In this document: positions 1-9,771 of the stretch, one piece after another
Layout of the letters: each line of letters opens with the position of its first letter
Position numbering within the stretch: the first letter of the stretch is position 1
Origin: Sulfuricella denitrificans skB26
GTDB taxonomy: Bacteria > Pseudomonadota > Gammaproteobacteria > Burkholderiales > Sulfuricellaceae
DNA: 64,000 nucleotides
Reading direction: 5' to 3'
NCBI RefSeq assembly: GCF_000297055.2
Contig: NC_022357.1
Coordinates: 1,871,501-1,935,500 of the forward strand
Notes under the pieces: model-generated
Databases searched by the model: none
Seen by the model: only the letters and a program-made list of their open reading frames with translations
Told to the model about the DNA's origin: nothing
Position numbers and translations under genes: made by a program

Positions 1-503
1 CAGGGCAATTTCTGCAGCATAGGGCTATCCAGCATGACAGGAGAAATGCCGACAAACGCCAGCTTGTCTTCGAGCAAACGGTCAACATCGAGGTCCGCCA
101 GGCAGTGGATCAGGGCTTCGTCCTGCATCCGCCGCACCGCTGCATCTGGCTCTTTGACCGTGGGCAGTACCTTACTGCGCAACAGTAATTCGTAGCCGAT
201 AATCTGCTGAGAACGATCCAGAACCGGCTGGCGGCCGATGATTTTTAGCCGTAGTTTTTCCCTGTTAGTACGCTGGCCGTGCGTTTCGATTTTAGGAATG
301 CTGGCTACCACGTTATCAGCCGCAATATGGCCGGTATCGATCGCCTCTTCATCCGCTCCGGACGGAATGGAATCGAGCAAGGGGATAGATTCGCCCAGGG
401 AAGAGGAAGATGTCACAGCGGGACTGGAAACAGGGGGTACAGCTTTGGGCTTGTCACCGCCGGATTTACCGCCCCTGATGAATTTCAGATATTTCCCTAG
501 CAC
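1..503 (-). CDS. EAL-domain (EAL-HDOD type) signalling protein, 3' part outside the window
   Basis: The reverse strand is open from about 503 to the window edge, giving about 167 residues. A low-complexity Ser/Pro/Asp-rich leader of about 80 residues is followed by GRQPVLDR (about residue 90) and GYELLLRS (about 103). These are the opening motifs of the degenerate EAL domain found in YuxH-type EAL-HDOD proteins, which are often inactive phosphodiesterases acting as signalling scaffolds. I chose the GTG at 503 because a GGAG lies 8 bases upstream; a GTG at 512 is also possible. The HDOD half would lie beyond base 1 and is inferred only. The gene is divergent from the metal-resistance block. 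Confidence 0.75.
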   Translation of the reverse strand, partial: MLGKYLKFIRGGKSGGDKPKAVPPVSSPAVTSSSSLGESIPLLDSIPSGADEEAIDTGHIAADNVVASIPKIETHGQRTNREKLRLKIIGRQPVLDRSQQIIGYELLLRSKVLPTVKEPDAAVRRMQDEALIHCLADLDVDRLLEDKLAFVGISPVMLDSPMLQKLP

Positions 504-659
504 TTGACGCACTCCATGAAAGCTTGGTCGATTCTAGCACGCAACCACCTGCATATAAATGTCATAAACGCTACGTACGGGAACTTTTATTGCGGACAGT
601 GTGTCTTTTGATCTATGCTTCATCTATAAACGCACAAGAAAATCAATATCCAAAAAATT

Positions 660-1019
660 ATGAGGCACTGCCTGCGCAATTTCATACTCGGCTTTCTGCT
701 GCTGTGGCTTCCACTGCAGAGTTTTGCCGCGGCCGGGATGTCGTTCTGCCGACACGATCACACTCCGCCGCCAGCAATGCAGGCCGGGATGCAAGATCAT
801 CATGCTGGCCATGATTGCGACCATGACGCCCCCGCCACACACCAAACGCAGTGCGACGATTGCGGCTATTGCCACCTGGCTGGTGCGCCCGCCCTGCTTC
901 CTACGCTGACCGGCTTGCCCGATAACGCCCGCTTCTCCTTCAAATTCGCTTTTGACACGCACTTCCCGCTAGTCTTTCCCGAACAACCTCAGCGACCCCC
1001 TCACGCTTTTTTTTCCTGA
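660..1019 (+). CDS. Small exported His/Cys-rich protein, probable metal-binding component (DUF2946-like)
   Basis: 119 residues. A hydrophobic signal segment (residues about 8-25) precedes a stretch rich in His, Asp, Met and Cys (HDH, HHAGHDCDHD, then CDDCGYCH at about 84-91). The rest is a Phe/Pro-rich tail. Such small proteins recur just upstream of copper or CzcCBA-type efflux operons and probably bind metal in the periplasm or inner membrane. The family call is tentative and rests on size, composition and position 87 bases before cusF. No clear Shine-Dalgarno precedes the ATG. An overlapping reverse frame (624-962) has no recognisable features and I treat it as a shadow. Confidence 0.6.
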   Translation: MRHCLRNFILGFLLLWLPLQSFAAAGMSFCRHDHTPPPAMQAGMQDHHAGHDCDHDAPATHQTQCDDCGYCHLAGAPALLPTLTGLPDNARFSFKFAFDTHFPLVFPEQPQRPPHAFFS

Positions 1020-1032
1020 GTTCTACCAAATT

Positions 1033-1068
1033 TTGACTTGGATGCAGGTCTATGGGCTTATCCCATAG
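1033..1068 (+). promoter_or_regulatory. Candidate promoter with an inverted repeat upstream of cusF
   Basis: TTGACT at 1033-1038 resembles a -35 box. A perfect inverted repeat CTATGGG-CTTAT-CCCATAG lies at 1050-1068, where the spacer end and -10 region would be. The -10 match is poor, as expected for an activator-dependent metal-responsive promoter, but no regulator gene is in the window. The repeat could be an operator. This is inference from sequence only. Confidence 0.35.
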
Positions 1069-1105
1069 CTCTCCGCATGCACGACTTTAATTTTAGGAGA
1101 AAATC

Positions 1106-1408
1106 ATGAAAAAAACATTAATCACCCTCTTCGCAGCCGCCACTATGCTGACGGCGGTTTCCACCGTCCAGGCTGGCGATGCCGCGAACGGCAAAGGCAC
1201 AGTCAACAAAATCGACGCTGAAACGTCCACTCTGAACATCTCTCACGAAGCCATTCCCGCTATCAAATGGCCTGCCATGACGATGGACTTCAAGGTGGCT
1301 GACAAAAAGGCTCTGTCAGGCATCAAAGCAGGCCAGGCAGTCACTTTCGGCCTCACCAAGGATGCGAAAACCGGTTACGTGATTTCACACATCGAACCAG
1401 CAAAATAA
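1106..1408 (+). CDS. cusF: CusF-like periplasmic copper/silver chaperone
   Basis: 100 residues with a cleavable signal peptide (about 1-23, ending near VQAG). The core matches the CusF copper site: a His in SHEAIP, then KWPAMTMDF, which supplies the Trp and two Met of the His-Trp-Met-Met Cu(I)/Ag(I) site. CusF hands periplasmic Cu(I) or Ag(I) to the CusCBA efflux pump. A GGAG lies 8 bases before the ATG. It opens the run cusF-cusC-cusB-cusA-cytochrome c, with 69 bases to cusC and almost none between the later genes. Confidence 0.93.
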   Translation: MKKTLITLFAAATMLTAVSTVQAGDAANGKGTVNKIDAETSTLNISHEAIPAIKWPAMTMDFKVADKKALSGIKAGQAVTFGLTKDAKTGYVISHIEPAK

Positions 1409-1477
1409 GCTGGCTGACGGGAGGCCGCAAGGCTTCCCGTTACCGATATCGATTTTCTTTTCTAAGGACAGAGGCAA

Positions 1478-2773
1478 ATGAAACCTCATCGCTATCCAAT
1501 CATGCCTGGAAAGCTGCATACGTTCGCGCTCGTTTTGGCACTGGCTAGCGCATCGGCACTGGCCGAACCCACTGCATCACTACCCGGCGCCAACGTCGAA
1601 AACCTGCTCGAACTGGCACGCAGCCAGAATCCCGAGTTCGCCGCCATGCGCTACGAAGCGGAAGCAGCAGCGGAGCGGGTTTACCCCGCCGGCGCCCTGC
1701 CCGATCCTACCCTGCGCACCGAGCTGCGCGACATCACCAACCAGGGCATGGATGCCAGCCCCAACCTGCTGCCTGGACGGATTGGCAGCACCAAATACAC
1801 CCTGATCCAGCCGGTGCCTTTCTGGGGAAAACGCGACCTGAAACAGGATGTGGCCGAAGCTCAGGCCAATCAGGCCAGAGGTAACGCATCAGCCAGCTGG
1901 TCCGACCTGGCGGCACGTATCAAAGTGGCCTACGCCCAGTATTATGTGCAGATCCACGCCGAGGCCCTGACCAGGGAAATACTCGATCTGGTCGGCAGTC
2001 TGGAAAAAATCACCCAGACACGTTATGCCAACGGCCTTACACCGCAGCAGGATGTAATCCGCATCCAGATCGAGCGCACCGGCATGCGCAGCGAACTGGT
2101 GGCAATCGGCAACGAGCGGCACCACGCTATGATCAAGCTCAACACTTTACTGAATCGCTCAACCATGGCGTCTCTGGCCGATCCCGAATACTTGCGCCCG
2201 ATTCCTTCAGCCGCCAAACTCGATCATGGCGCACTGGAAGAACGTCTGCGCAGCCGGAATCCGCAGCTATTTGTCGAAGAAGCGCGGGTTGCCGCAGCCG
2301 GCAAAAACCGCGATCTGGTTTTGCGTAACCGCTACCCTGATTTCAACCTGGGTCTGTCGCCAGTCCAGACCGGCAGCAAGGTCAGCGAATGGGAGCTGAT
2401 GATCGAGCTCAACATCCCTCTCCAGCAGGAAAGTCGCCGTTCGCAGGAACGCGAGGCTCAGGCCATGCTGGCGGCAGCCGAGTCGCGCAGGGAATCCGTC
2501 AAGAATCAGCTGCTCGCCGATCTGTCCGAGAACATCGCCACGCTGGACACGGCCCGCTATACCGAGCATCTGAACAGCACCAGTTTCCTGCCCCAGGCCG
2601 AGCTGAGCTACAAAGCTGCCATGGCAGGATATGAAACCGGCAAGGTGGATTTTGCCGCCCTGCTCGATGCCCAGCGCCAGATCCGCAAGGCAAAATTGGA
2701 CATCCTCAAGGCACAGGGCGAAATGCAGATCGGGCTGGCCGAAATAGAACGATTGTTGGGAGAAGACCTATGA
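1478..2773 (+). CDS. cusC: CusC-like outer-membrane efflux protein (TolC family)
   Basis: 431 residues, of the size and layout of TolC/CusC channels: signal peptide (about 1-29, ending ASALAE), then two repeats of the outer membrane efflux domain. These are dominated by Ala/Glu/Arg-rich helices, including LLELARSQNPEF near residue 41 and QREAQAML-like heptads in the second half. It forms the outer-membrane duct of the tripartite Cu(I)/Ag(I) pump. Its stop overlaps the start of cusB by 4 bases (ATGA), so the two are translationally coupled. Confidence 0.9.
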   Translation: MKPHRYPIMPGKLHTFALVLALASASALAEPTASLPGANVENLLELARSQNPEFAAMRYEAEAAAERVYPAGALPDPTLRTELRDITNQGMDASPNLLPGRIGSTKYTLIQPVPFWGKRDLKQDVAEAQANQARGNASASWSDLAARIKVAYAQYYVQIHAEALTREILDLVGSLEKITQTRYANGLTPQQDVIRIQIERTGMRSELVAIGNERHHAMIKLNTLLNRSTMASLADPEYLRPIPSAAKLDHGALEERLRSRNPQLFVEEARVAAAGKNRDLVLRNRYPDFNLGLSPVQTGSKVSEWELMIELNIPLQQESRRSQEREAQAMLAAAESRRESVKNQLLADLSENIATLDTARYTEHLNSTSFLPQAELSYKAAMAGYETGKVDFAALLDAQRQIRKAKLDILKAQGEMQIGLAEIERLLGEDL

Positions 2774-4101
2774 ATAAGTCCACAGCCATTGCAATGAGCG
2801 TGGTTATCGCCGCCGCACTGGGCGCCGGCTACTGGCTGGGCAACAGGAACATGTTGGGATCCGGCACTACACCAGCAACGCAAATTGCGGGCAGCGCACC
2901 AGCCAAGAAAGTACCCAAGCTCCTGTTCTACCGTAATCCGATGGGTCTGCCCGACACTTCGCCAGTGCCGAAAAAAGACGAGATGGGAATGGACTACATC
3001 CCGGTATATGAAGGCGACGAGGACGGCAGTCCGGAATCGGCCGGCCAGGTCAAGATCAGCCCGGAGAAAATCCAGAAACTGGGCGTACGCAGCGAGGCTG
3101 CCAGTCTGCGCGACCTGACGCGTAGCGTCCATGCCGTAGGCCGGGTCGAAGCCAATGAACGACTGACCTATACCATCGCCCCAAAATTCGAAGGCTGGAT
3201 CGAGAGACTGCATGTCAACACCACCGGGCAACCGGTGAGCAAAGGTCAAGCCCTGCTTGAGGTATACAGCCCGGAACTGGTCTCGGCGCAGAATGAATAC
3301 GCCATCGCCATTCAGGGCCAGAAGTCACTGCAGCAAGGCAGCTCGGAGGCTCAGGCCGGGATGAAGCAGCTCGCCGAATCCAGTCTGGCGCGCATGAAAA
3401 ACTGGGATATCTCTGCCGAACAACTGCAAGCCCTGCGCAAAGGCAGCGAGACCCGGCACACCATCACATTCCGCTCGCCCGCCAACGGAATCGTGATGGA
3501 AAAGAAAGCCGTTCAGGGTATGCGCTTTATGCCTGGCGAAGTGCTTTACCAGATCGCCGATCTGTCATCGGTGTGGATCATCGCTGACGTATTCGAACAG
3601 GACCTGGGCCTGATCAAGCTGGGCCAGACCGCGAATGTCAGGGTCAACGCCTATCCCGGCCAGGAGTTCACGGCCAAGGTGGTCTTCGTCTACCCGACAC
3701 TGAATGCCCAGACCCGCACCATTCCGGTTCGGCTGGAACTCGCCAATCCCGGCGGTATGCTCAAGCCGGCAATGTTTGCCGACATCGACCTGGCCGTGCA
3801 GGGCAAAGGCAAGGTGCTGACCGTACCTAGCTCGGCAGTACTGCGTAGCGGCACCCACCAGACCGTATTGGTGGAACTGGCCGAAGGTCGCTTCGAACCG
3901 CGCGAAGTCAAGCTCGGCGTGCAGGGCAACGACTACGTCGAAATCCTGGAAGGTCTGGGCGAAGGCGAGAAAGTGGTCACCAGCGCCAACTTCCTGATCG
4001 ACTCGGAAAGCAATCTCAAAGCGGCGTTCAGCAACATGACCAGCGGCCAGGAAAAACCTGGAACACCGCCTGCGCCATCCAGCGAACACAAGGGGCACTG
4101 A
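2770..4101 (+). CDS. cusB: CusB-like periplasmic adaptor (membrane fusion protein)
   Basis: 443 residues. One N-terminal membrane anchor (about 8-25) is followed by a heavy-metal-binding segment at about 55-85 (YRNPMGLPDTSPVPKKDEMG), Met-rich and typical of copper/silver adaptors. Then come the barrel-sandwich/lipoyl region (FEGWIERL, about 140-150) and a beta-barrel with ADVFEQDLGLI. The C-terminal tail is Lys/His-rich. It bridges CusA and CusC and receives Cu(I) from CusF. It overlaps cusC by 4 bases and ends one base before cusA. Confidence 0.92.
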   Translation: MNKSTAIAMSVVIAAALGAGYWLGNRNMLGSGTTPATQIAGSAPAKKVPKLLFYRNPMGLPDTSPVPKKDEMGMDYIPVYEGDEDGSPESAGQVKISPEKIQKLGVRSEAASLRDLTRSVHAVGRVEANERLTYTIAPKFEGWIERLHVNTTGQPVSKGQALLEVYSPELVSAQNEYAIAIQGQKSLQQGSSEAQAGMKQLAESSLARMKNWDISAEQLQALRKGSETRHTITFRSPANGIVMEKKAVQGMRFMPGEVLYQIADLSSVWIIADVFEQDLGLIKLGQTANVRVNAYPGQEFTAKVVFVYPTLNAQTRTIPVRLELANPGGMLKPAMFADIDLAVQGKGKVLTVPSSAVLRSGTHQTVLVELAEGRFEPREVKLGVQGNDYVEILEGLGEGEKVVTSANFLIDSESNLKAAFSNMTSGQEKPGTPPAPSSEHKGH

Positions 4102-4102
4102 C

Positions 4103-7100
4103 ATGCTAAATCGCCTCATCGAGTGGTCAGCGCGCAATGTATTTCTGGTGCTGATGGCCACCCTGTTCCTCGTCGGCGCCGGTGTCTATGCGGTAATCAA
4201 AACCCCGCTCGACGCCCTGCCTGACCTGTCCGACGTACAGGTGATTTTGTATACCGAGTACCCTGGCCAGGCTCCGCAAGTCGTTGAAGACCAGGTCACT
4301 TACCCGCTCACCACCGCCATGCTGGCGGTGCCAAAGTCCCGGGTAGTACGCGGCTTCTCGTTCTTCGGCGCTTCCTTTGTGTATGTGATCTTCGAGGATG
4401 GCACCGATATCTACTGGGCACGATCGCGCGTCCTGGAATACCTCACCTCGCTTGCCGGCAGCCTGCCGCAAGGCGTCTCGCCGCAGCTCGGACCGGACGC
4501 CACAGGCGTGGGCTGGGTCTACCAGTACGCGGTACTAGCCAAGAACAAGACCCTGGCCGAACTGCGCACCATTCAGGACTGGTACCTGCGTTACCAGCTC
4601 GCCAAGGCGCCGGGCGTGGCGGAAGTCGCCAGCATCGGCGGCTTCGTCCAGCAGTATCAGGTAGTAGTTGACCCGCGCAAGCTGCAGGCCTATGGCGTGC
4701 CGCTCAACCGTGTCACCCAGGTCATCCGCGACTCCAACCGCGATGTCGGTGGGCGCGTGGTGGAAATGGCCGAAACCGAGTACATGGTGCGTGGACAAGG
4801 CTACCTGCGGAGCAAGGCTGACCTTGAACAACTGGTCGTCAAGAGCGAAAAAGGCGTGCCGGTCAGACTGACCGATATCGCCCGGGTGGAACTCGGCCCG
4901 GACGAACGCCGTGGCCTGACCGAACTCAATGGCGAGGGAGAAGTGGTATCAGGCATCGCCATGGCCCGCTACGGCCAGAATGCCCTGGAAGTGATCGCCA
5001 ACGTCAAGGAAAAGATCAAGGAAGTCGCCAGCGGACTGCCTGAAGGGGTCACCATCGAAACGGTGTACGACCGCTCCGACCTGATTCACCGCGCCATCTC
5101 CAATCTCAAGAGTACGCTGCTGGAAGAAAGCGCCATCGTCGCTCTGGTCTGCATCGTATTCCTGCTGCATGTGCGCAGCGCTTTGGTCGCCATCATCATG
5201 CTGCCGGTAGGGGTGCTGATCGCCTTCATCGCCATGCGCCTGCTCGGCATGAATTCCAACATCATGAGCCTGGGCGGCATCGCCATCGCTATTGGTGCGA
5301 TGGTGGACGCGGCCATCGTCATGATCGAAAACGCCCACAAGCACATCGAACGGCTCAAGCCCGGCGAATCGCGTGCCCAGGCCATGATAGACGCCTGCAA
5401 GGAAGTCGGCCCGGCGCTATTCTTCTCGCTGCTGATTATCACCGTATCGTTCCTGCCGGTGTTCACGCTGGAAGCCCAGGAAGGCCGCCTGTTCTCGCCG
5501 CTGGCCTTTACCAAAACCTTCTCCATGGCCGGCGCAGCACTCCTCTCCGTAACTCTGGTGCCGGTGCTGATGATGCTGTTCATTCGCGGCCATGTTATTC
5601 CCGAGGCAAAAAATCCGGTGAACCGCTTTCTGATCTGGATTTACCGCCCGGTGATCGCCTGGGTGATGCAATGGAAGAAACTGACCATCGTTCTGGCGCT
5701 GGCGGCGCTGGCAGCAAGCCTTTATCCGGCCTCAAGGCTGGGCAGCGAGTTCATGCCTACTCTCAACGAAGGCACGCTGTTCTACATGCCCACCGGACTG
5801 CCCGGCATGTCGGTCACCAAGGCGGCGGAACTGCTGCAAACCCAGAACAAAATCATCAAGACCTTTCCCGAAGTAGCCTCGGTCTACGGCAAGGCGGGCC
5901 GCGCCAATACCGCCACCGACCCGGCGCCGATGGAGATGTTCGAGACCATCATCAATCTCAAGCCGGAAGCTGAATGGCGCCCCGGAATGACGGTAGACAA
6001 GCTGACCGCCGAGATGGACAAGGCGCTGCAGATTCCGGGAATTGCCAATTCCTGGACCATGCCGATCAAGGCGCGCATCGACATGCTCTCCACCGGCATC
6101 CGCACCCCTATCGGCATCAAGGTATTCGGCAAGGACCTGACGGGTATGGAAAAGCTGGCCCGCGAGATCGAAGCCGTGGTCAAACAGGTGCCGGGCACGA
6201 CTTCAGCCTATGCGGAGCGCATCACCGGCGGTTTTTACTCGACATCACGCCACGCCGTGATCAGCTGGCCCGTTACGGCCTGACCGTAGGCGAAGTGCAG
6301 GACGTGATCTCCACCGCCCTTGGCGGAGAAATGGTCACCACCACGGTGGAAGGTCGCGAGCGCTTCGGCGTCAATGTGCGTTATCCGCGCGACTTGCGCA
6401 GCGACCCGCAGAGCATCGCAACGCAGATTCTGGTGCCGATCGGCGGCGAAATGGGAGGCCCACCCGCGATGGTGCCGCTGGGGCAACTGGCAAAGGTAGA
6501 GATCACCAAGGGCGCACCGGCGATCCGCACCGAGAATGCCCTGCTCTCCGCCTACATCTACGTCGACATCCGCGACCGCGACATCGGCGGCTACGTGCGC
6601 GACGCCCAGAAAGCTGTGCGCGAACAGGTGAAATTCCCGCCCGGCTACTACGCCACCTGGAGCGGCCAGTTCGAGTACATGGAGCGCGCCACCGAGAAGA
6701 TGAAGGTCGTCATCCCGGTCACGCTGGCGATCATCTTCATGTTGCTCTACCTCAATTTCCGCCGCCTCACCGAAACCCTGATCGTGATGCTGTCGGTACC
6801 CTTCGCTCTGGTCGGCGGCGTATGGCTGATGTGGGTGCTGGACTACAATCTCTCGGTTGCCGTGGCAGTGGGATTCATCGCGCTGGCTGGTGTCGCCGCC
6901 GAAACCGGAGTAGTGATGCTGATCTACCTCGACCACGCGCTGAACGAAATCAAAGCCAGGCGCGAGGCAGAGGGTAAATCTCTGGCTCCGGCCGACCTCT
7001 ACGCCGCCGTAATGGAAGGCGCGGTGGAACGGGTACGGCCGAAGATGATGACAGTGGTAGCGATCATGGCCGGCCTCCTGCCGATCATGTGGAGCAACGG

Positions 7101-7236
7101 CACCGGCTCCGAGGTGATGAGCCGCATTGCCGCACCGATGGTGGGCGGCATGATTTCATCAACAATCCTCACCCTGGTCGTCATTCCGGCACTGTATGCG
7201 CTGATCAAGGAATGGGCACTTTTCAAACGGAGTTAA
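4103..7236 (+). pseudogene. cusA: CusA-like RND copper/silver efflux pump, interrupted by one frameshift
   Basis: The two frames together give about 1044 residues, the normal CusA length. Frame one runs 4103-6283, and the product continues in another frame from about 6239 to 7236. The join lies at 6232-6240 (GGTTTTTACTC): one base is missing, either a C after 6238 or a sixth T in the T5 run. Restoring it gives ITGGFYLDITPRRDQLARYG, the expected family sequence. The three Met residues of the CusA metal site are recognisable in LFYMPTG, PMEMFET and ARIDMLSTG. The proton-relay Asp is in GAMVDAAIVMIEN. The pump exports Cu(I)/Ag(I) using the proton gradient. The lesion could be a real mutation, a sequencing slip or, less likely, slippage at the T run. 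Confidence 0.85.
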
Positions 7237-7237
7237 C

Positions 7238-7681
7238 ATGAACAAGAAACTGATCCTCACTCTGAGTGTCGCACTACTGGCTGGATGCGGCGATGATGCC
7301 AAACAGCCGGAAGTTCAGGGCAAGGGCCTGCGCCAGTACGACAAGAACGTGCTGACGCGCGGTGAACGTGTCTATCTAGCCAACTGCGCACAATGCCACG
7401 GCAACAATGGCGAGGCCAAGCCAGACTGGCGCATCCGCGGCACAGACGGCAAATTTCCGCCCCCGCCCTTAGATGATAGTGGCCATGCCTGGCATCACCC
7501 GCGAGCCTGGCTCAAGCAGATGGTCATCCAGGGAAGTCCCGTCGGGCAGGGGAATATGCCAGCATGGTCGGGCAAGCTCTCCGAGCAGGAAATAGACGCT
7601 GTCGTGACTTATGTCACCTCACTCTGGTCGGATGCCATACACTTGCAATGGCTTACCCGGGTAGAACAGAAGCAAAACTGA
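7238..7681 (+). CDS. Lipoprotein c-type cytochrome, monoheme
   Basis: 147 residues. A lipoprotein signal with lipobox LLAGC (Cys at about 16) precedes a cytochrome c fold with the heme motif CAQCH (about 50-54) and a likely axial Met in GNMPAW (about 105). The tail has WLTRVEQ. It starts one base after the cusA stop, so it is co-transcribed with the efflux genes. A membrane-anchored periplasmic cytochrome is not a standard Cus component. It may take electrons from Cu(I), or simply be a cargo gene of the metal island. Function is inferred from position only. Confidence 0.88.
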   Translation: MNKKLILTLSVALLAGCGDDAKQPEVQGKGLRQYDKNVLTRGERVYLANCAQCHGNNGEAKPDWRIRGTDGKFPPPPLDDSGHAWHHPRAWLKQMVIQGSPVGQGNMPAWSGKLSEQEIDAVVTYVTSLWSDAIHLQWLTRVEQKQN

Positions 7682-7780
7682 AAACACTGTTTCCGGGTTC
7701 GTGTGTAGCAATCTGGAGCAACTCGGCGGCATCGGACCCAGTTTGTCTGCCCTGGAAATCAAAAACCGGGCAATTTGCTC

Positions 7781-7814
7781 TATAATTTTGTAAAATTAGC
7801 TTTTTCTAATTTAC
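7781..7814 (+). promoter_or_regulatory. Candidate -10 box and leader hairpin before the DUF302 gene
   Basis: A perfect TATAAT lies at 7781-7786, with no good -35 partner. It is followed by an inverted repeat GTAAAATTAG...CTAATTTAC at 7790-7814, ending just before the AGGAG ribosome site at 7816-7820. The hairpin would sit directly against the ribosome site and could modulate translation. Seen in sequence; function is inference. Confidence 0.45.
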
Positions 7815-7827
7815 CAGGAGATCTTTC

Positions 7828-8217
7828 ATGTACGGATTCAGCACAGAAGTAAAAGGCTCTTTCGACGCAGTCGTTACAAAAACCATCGACGCTCTGAAAG
7901 TGGAAGGCTTCGGCGTCCTCACCGACATCGACGTGCAAGCCACCATGAAGGCCAAACTCAACATCGATGGCCGCCCCTACCGCATCCTTGGCGCCTGCAA
8001 CCCGCCGCTGGCGCACCGCGCCATCGAAGCAGACCCCGATATCGGCCTGCTGCTGCCGTGCAACGTGGTGGTGCGCGAAGAAGCCGACGGCAAGATTGTG
8101 GTCGCCTTCATGGATCCCTCCGCGGTGCTGAAACTGGTAGACAAGCCTGGCATCGAAGAACTGGCGGCAGAAGTGAAAGGCCGGCTCGAACGGGTGCGCG
8201 ACAGCCTCAAGGCGTGA
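7828..8217 (+). CDS. DUF302 family protein
   Basis: 129 residues, a single DUF302 domain with no signal peptide. Family features seen are [12 protein letters not shown] (about 12-23), [31 protein letters not shown] (about 52-67) and the acidic LLLPCNVVV segment (about 76-84). DUF302 proteins are small alpha/beta proteins of unknown biochemical role, often found beside sulfur, redox or metal genes. AGGAG lies 8 bases upstream of the ATG. The stop overlaps the GTG start of aat, which suggests co-translation with the aminoacyl transferases. Confidence 0.9.
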   Translation: MYGFSTEVKGSFDAVVTKTIDALKVEGFGVLTDIDVQATMKAKLNIDGRPYRILGACNPPLAHRAIEADPDIGLLLPCNVVVREEADGKIVVAFMDPSAVLKLVDKPGIEELAAEVKGRLERVRDSLKA

Positions 8218-8897
8218 TCCCCTGGATCGATAACGACGCACCCTTTCCGCCGCTTTCTTCCGCCCTCCGCGAGCCCAACGGCTTGCTGGCGGCGGGCGGC
8301 GATCTTTCCCCGCAACGGCTGATTGAGGCCTACTCGCGCGGTATTTTCCCCTGGTTCAATCCCGGCGAGCCTATCCTGTGGTGGAGTCCGGATCCCCGCA
8401 TGGTGCTGTTTCCCGGCGAACTTAAAGTTTCCCGCTCGCTGCGCAAGACCCTGAAGAATCAAACCTGCGAAATCCGCATCGACACCGCCTTCCGCCAAGT
8501 CATGCAAGCCTGCGCTGCACCGCGCGACGGCCACAGCGGCACCTGGATATCTCCCGCCATGGTCGCCGCCTACACCGAACTGCACCGGCAAGGCCTGGCA
8601 CACTCGGTCGAAACCTGGATGAATGGCAAGCTCGTCGGCGGGCTGTACGGCATCAGCCTGGGCAGGATGTTCTACGGTGAATCCATGTTCAGCCTCGCCA
8701 CCGACGCCTCCAAAATCGCCTTCGTCCATCTGGTCAGACAGCTCGACAGCTGGGGCTACGGCATGATCGACTGCCAGATGAAAACCGCGCACCTCGCCTC
8801 GCTCGGCGCGCGCGAGATCCCACGCGCCGAATTCAGCCAAAAGTTGACGGAACTGGTAAACTTTCCCGAAGATATCGGACATTGGCACCGACCATGA
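8214..8897 (+). CDS. aat: Leucyl/phenylalanyl-tRNA--protein transferase
   Basis: 227 residues starting at GTG 8214, which overlaps the DUF302 stop (GTGA). Typical family motifs are seen: [12 protein letters not shown] (about 21-32), [15 protein letters not shown] (about 59-65), GVETW-like [15 protein letters not shown] and FYGESMFS (about 158-165). The enzyme transfers Leu or Phe from tRNA to N-terminal Arg/Lys of proteins, marking them for ClpAP. The reading frame is open upstream to 8058, but that part lies over DUF302 in another frame and has no homology features. The ATG of bpt overlaps the stop. Confidence 0.95.
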   Translation: MIPWIDNDAPFPPLSSALREPNGLLAAGGDLSPQRLIEAYSRGIFPWFNPGEPILWWSPDPRMVLFPGELKVSRSLRKTLKNQTCEIRIDTAFRQVMQACAAPRDGHSGTWISPAMVAAYTELHRQGLAHSVETWMNGKLVGGLYGISLGRMFYGESMFSLATDASKIAFVHLVRQLDSWGYGMIDCQMKTAHLASLGAREIPRAEFSQKLTELVNFPEDIGHWHRP

Positions 8898-9625
8898 ATT
8901 TGCTGAATGACTTTTCCACGCGCGAGCTGCAGTTCTACCTGACCTCCGCCTACCCGTGCAGCTACCTGCCGGGACGGATGGCACGCTCGCTGGTGGCCAC
9001 ACCCAACGAGCTGGTCGACAGCACGGTTTACAGCGAGCTGATCCGTCTCGGATTCCGCCGTAGCGGCGCCTACAACTATCGGCCGCAATGCAGCCAGTGC
9101 CAGTCCTGTGTCCCAGTACGGCTGGCGGTCGATGAATTCGAACGCAACCGCGCTCAGCGGCGCGCCTGGAAAGCTCATTCCACCATGACCGCTGCGGTGC
9201 GAGAACTGGTCTACGACCCCGAACATCACGACCTCTACCGGCGGTACCAGGCATCGCGGCATGCCGGCGGCGGCATGGATCAGGACGACCGGGAGCAGTA
9301 CGAGCGTTTCCTGCTGCAAAGCCACGCCACCACCTATCTGGTCGAATTTCGCGAGGGGGATGCTTTGCGTATGGTCAGCCTGATCGACAGGGTGAATGAC
9401 GGCCTCTCATCGGTGTATACTTTCTACGATCCAGACCTGCCCCGCGCCAGCTTTGGCACATACAACATCCTGTGGCAGGCTACGCTGTGCCGTGAACTTG
9501 AATTGCCTTATCTGTACCTCGGCTACTGGATCGAACACAGCCGAAAAATGGCCTACAAGATCAACTACCAACCGCTACAAGGCTACATTCAGGACAACTG
9601 GCAAACCCTACCTGCATCGCTCTGA
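8894..9625 (+). CDS. bpt: Aspartate/glutamate leucyltransferase (bacterial Bpt/ATE type)
   Basis: 243 residues from ATG 8894, overlapping the aat stop by 4 bases. A TTG 12 bases earlier is the only alternative. N-terminal Cys cluster: YPCSYL (about 21), then CSQCQSC (about 68-74), as in the ATE N domain. The C domain has the GNAT-like core with [14 protein letters not shown] and LYLGYWI (about 205-211). The enzyme attaches Leu to N-terminal Asp or Glu, the second branch of the Leu N-degron pathway. Together with aat it gives a compact N-degron operon. Confidence 0.94.
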   Translation: MNLLNDFSTRELQFYLTSAYPCSYLPGRMARSLVATPNELVDSTVYSELIRLGFRRSGAYNYRPQCSQCQSCVPVRLAVDEFERNRAQRRAWKAHSTMTAAVRELVYDPEHHDLYRRYQASRHAGGGMDQDDREQYERFLLQSHATTYLVEFREGDALRMVSLIDRVNDGLSSVYTFYDPDLPRASFGTYNILWQATLCRELELPYLYLGYWIEHSRKMAYKINYQPLQGYIQDNWQTLPASL

Positions 9626-9771
9626 GCCGACGCAAATACGGCAAAGCCAGTTCCAGCAGTGTATTCTGTGAAATATGGGTAACCATACTCCGCCTGCATC
9701 CCAAAAAAACCTTTGCAGTCGCATAATCATGGCTAGTTTTGATCCGATGAAAGTTCAAGCTTAAGGACAAG

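Noticed and set aside
5974-6230. Separate gene for the C-terminal part of CusA
   Set aside because: The first part of this frame is not pump-like; homology begins only after 6238, exactly where the first frame loses it, so a frameshift explains both.
7977-9254. 425-codon reverse frame over DUF302, aat and bpt
   Set aside because: Shadow of three well-supported forward genes.
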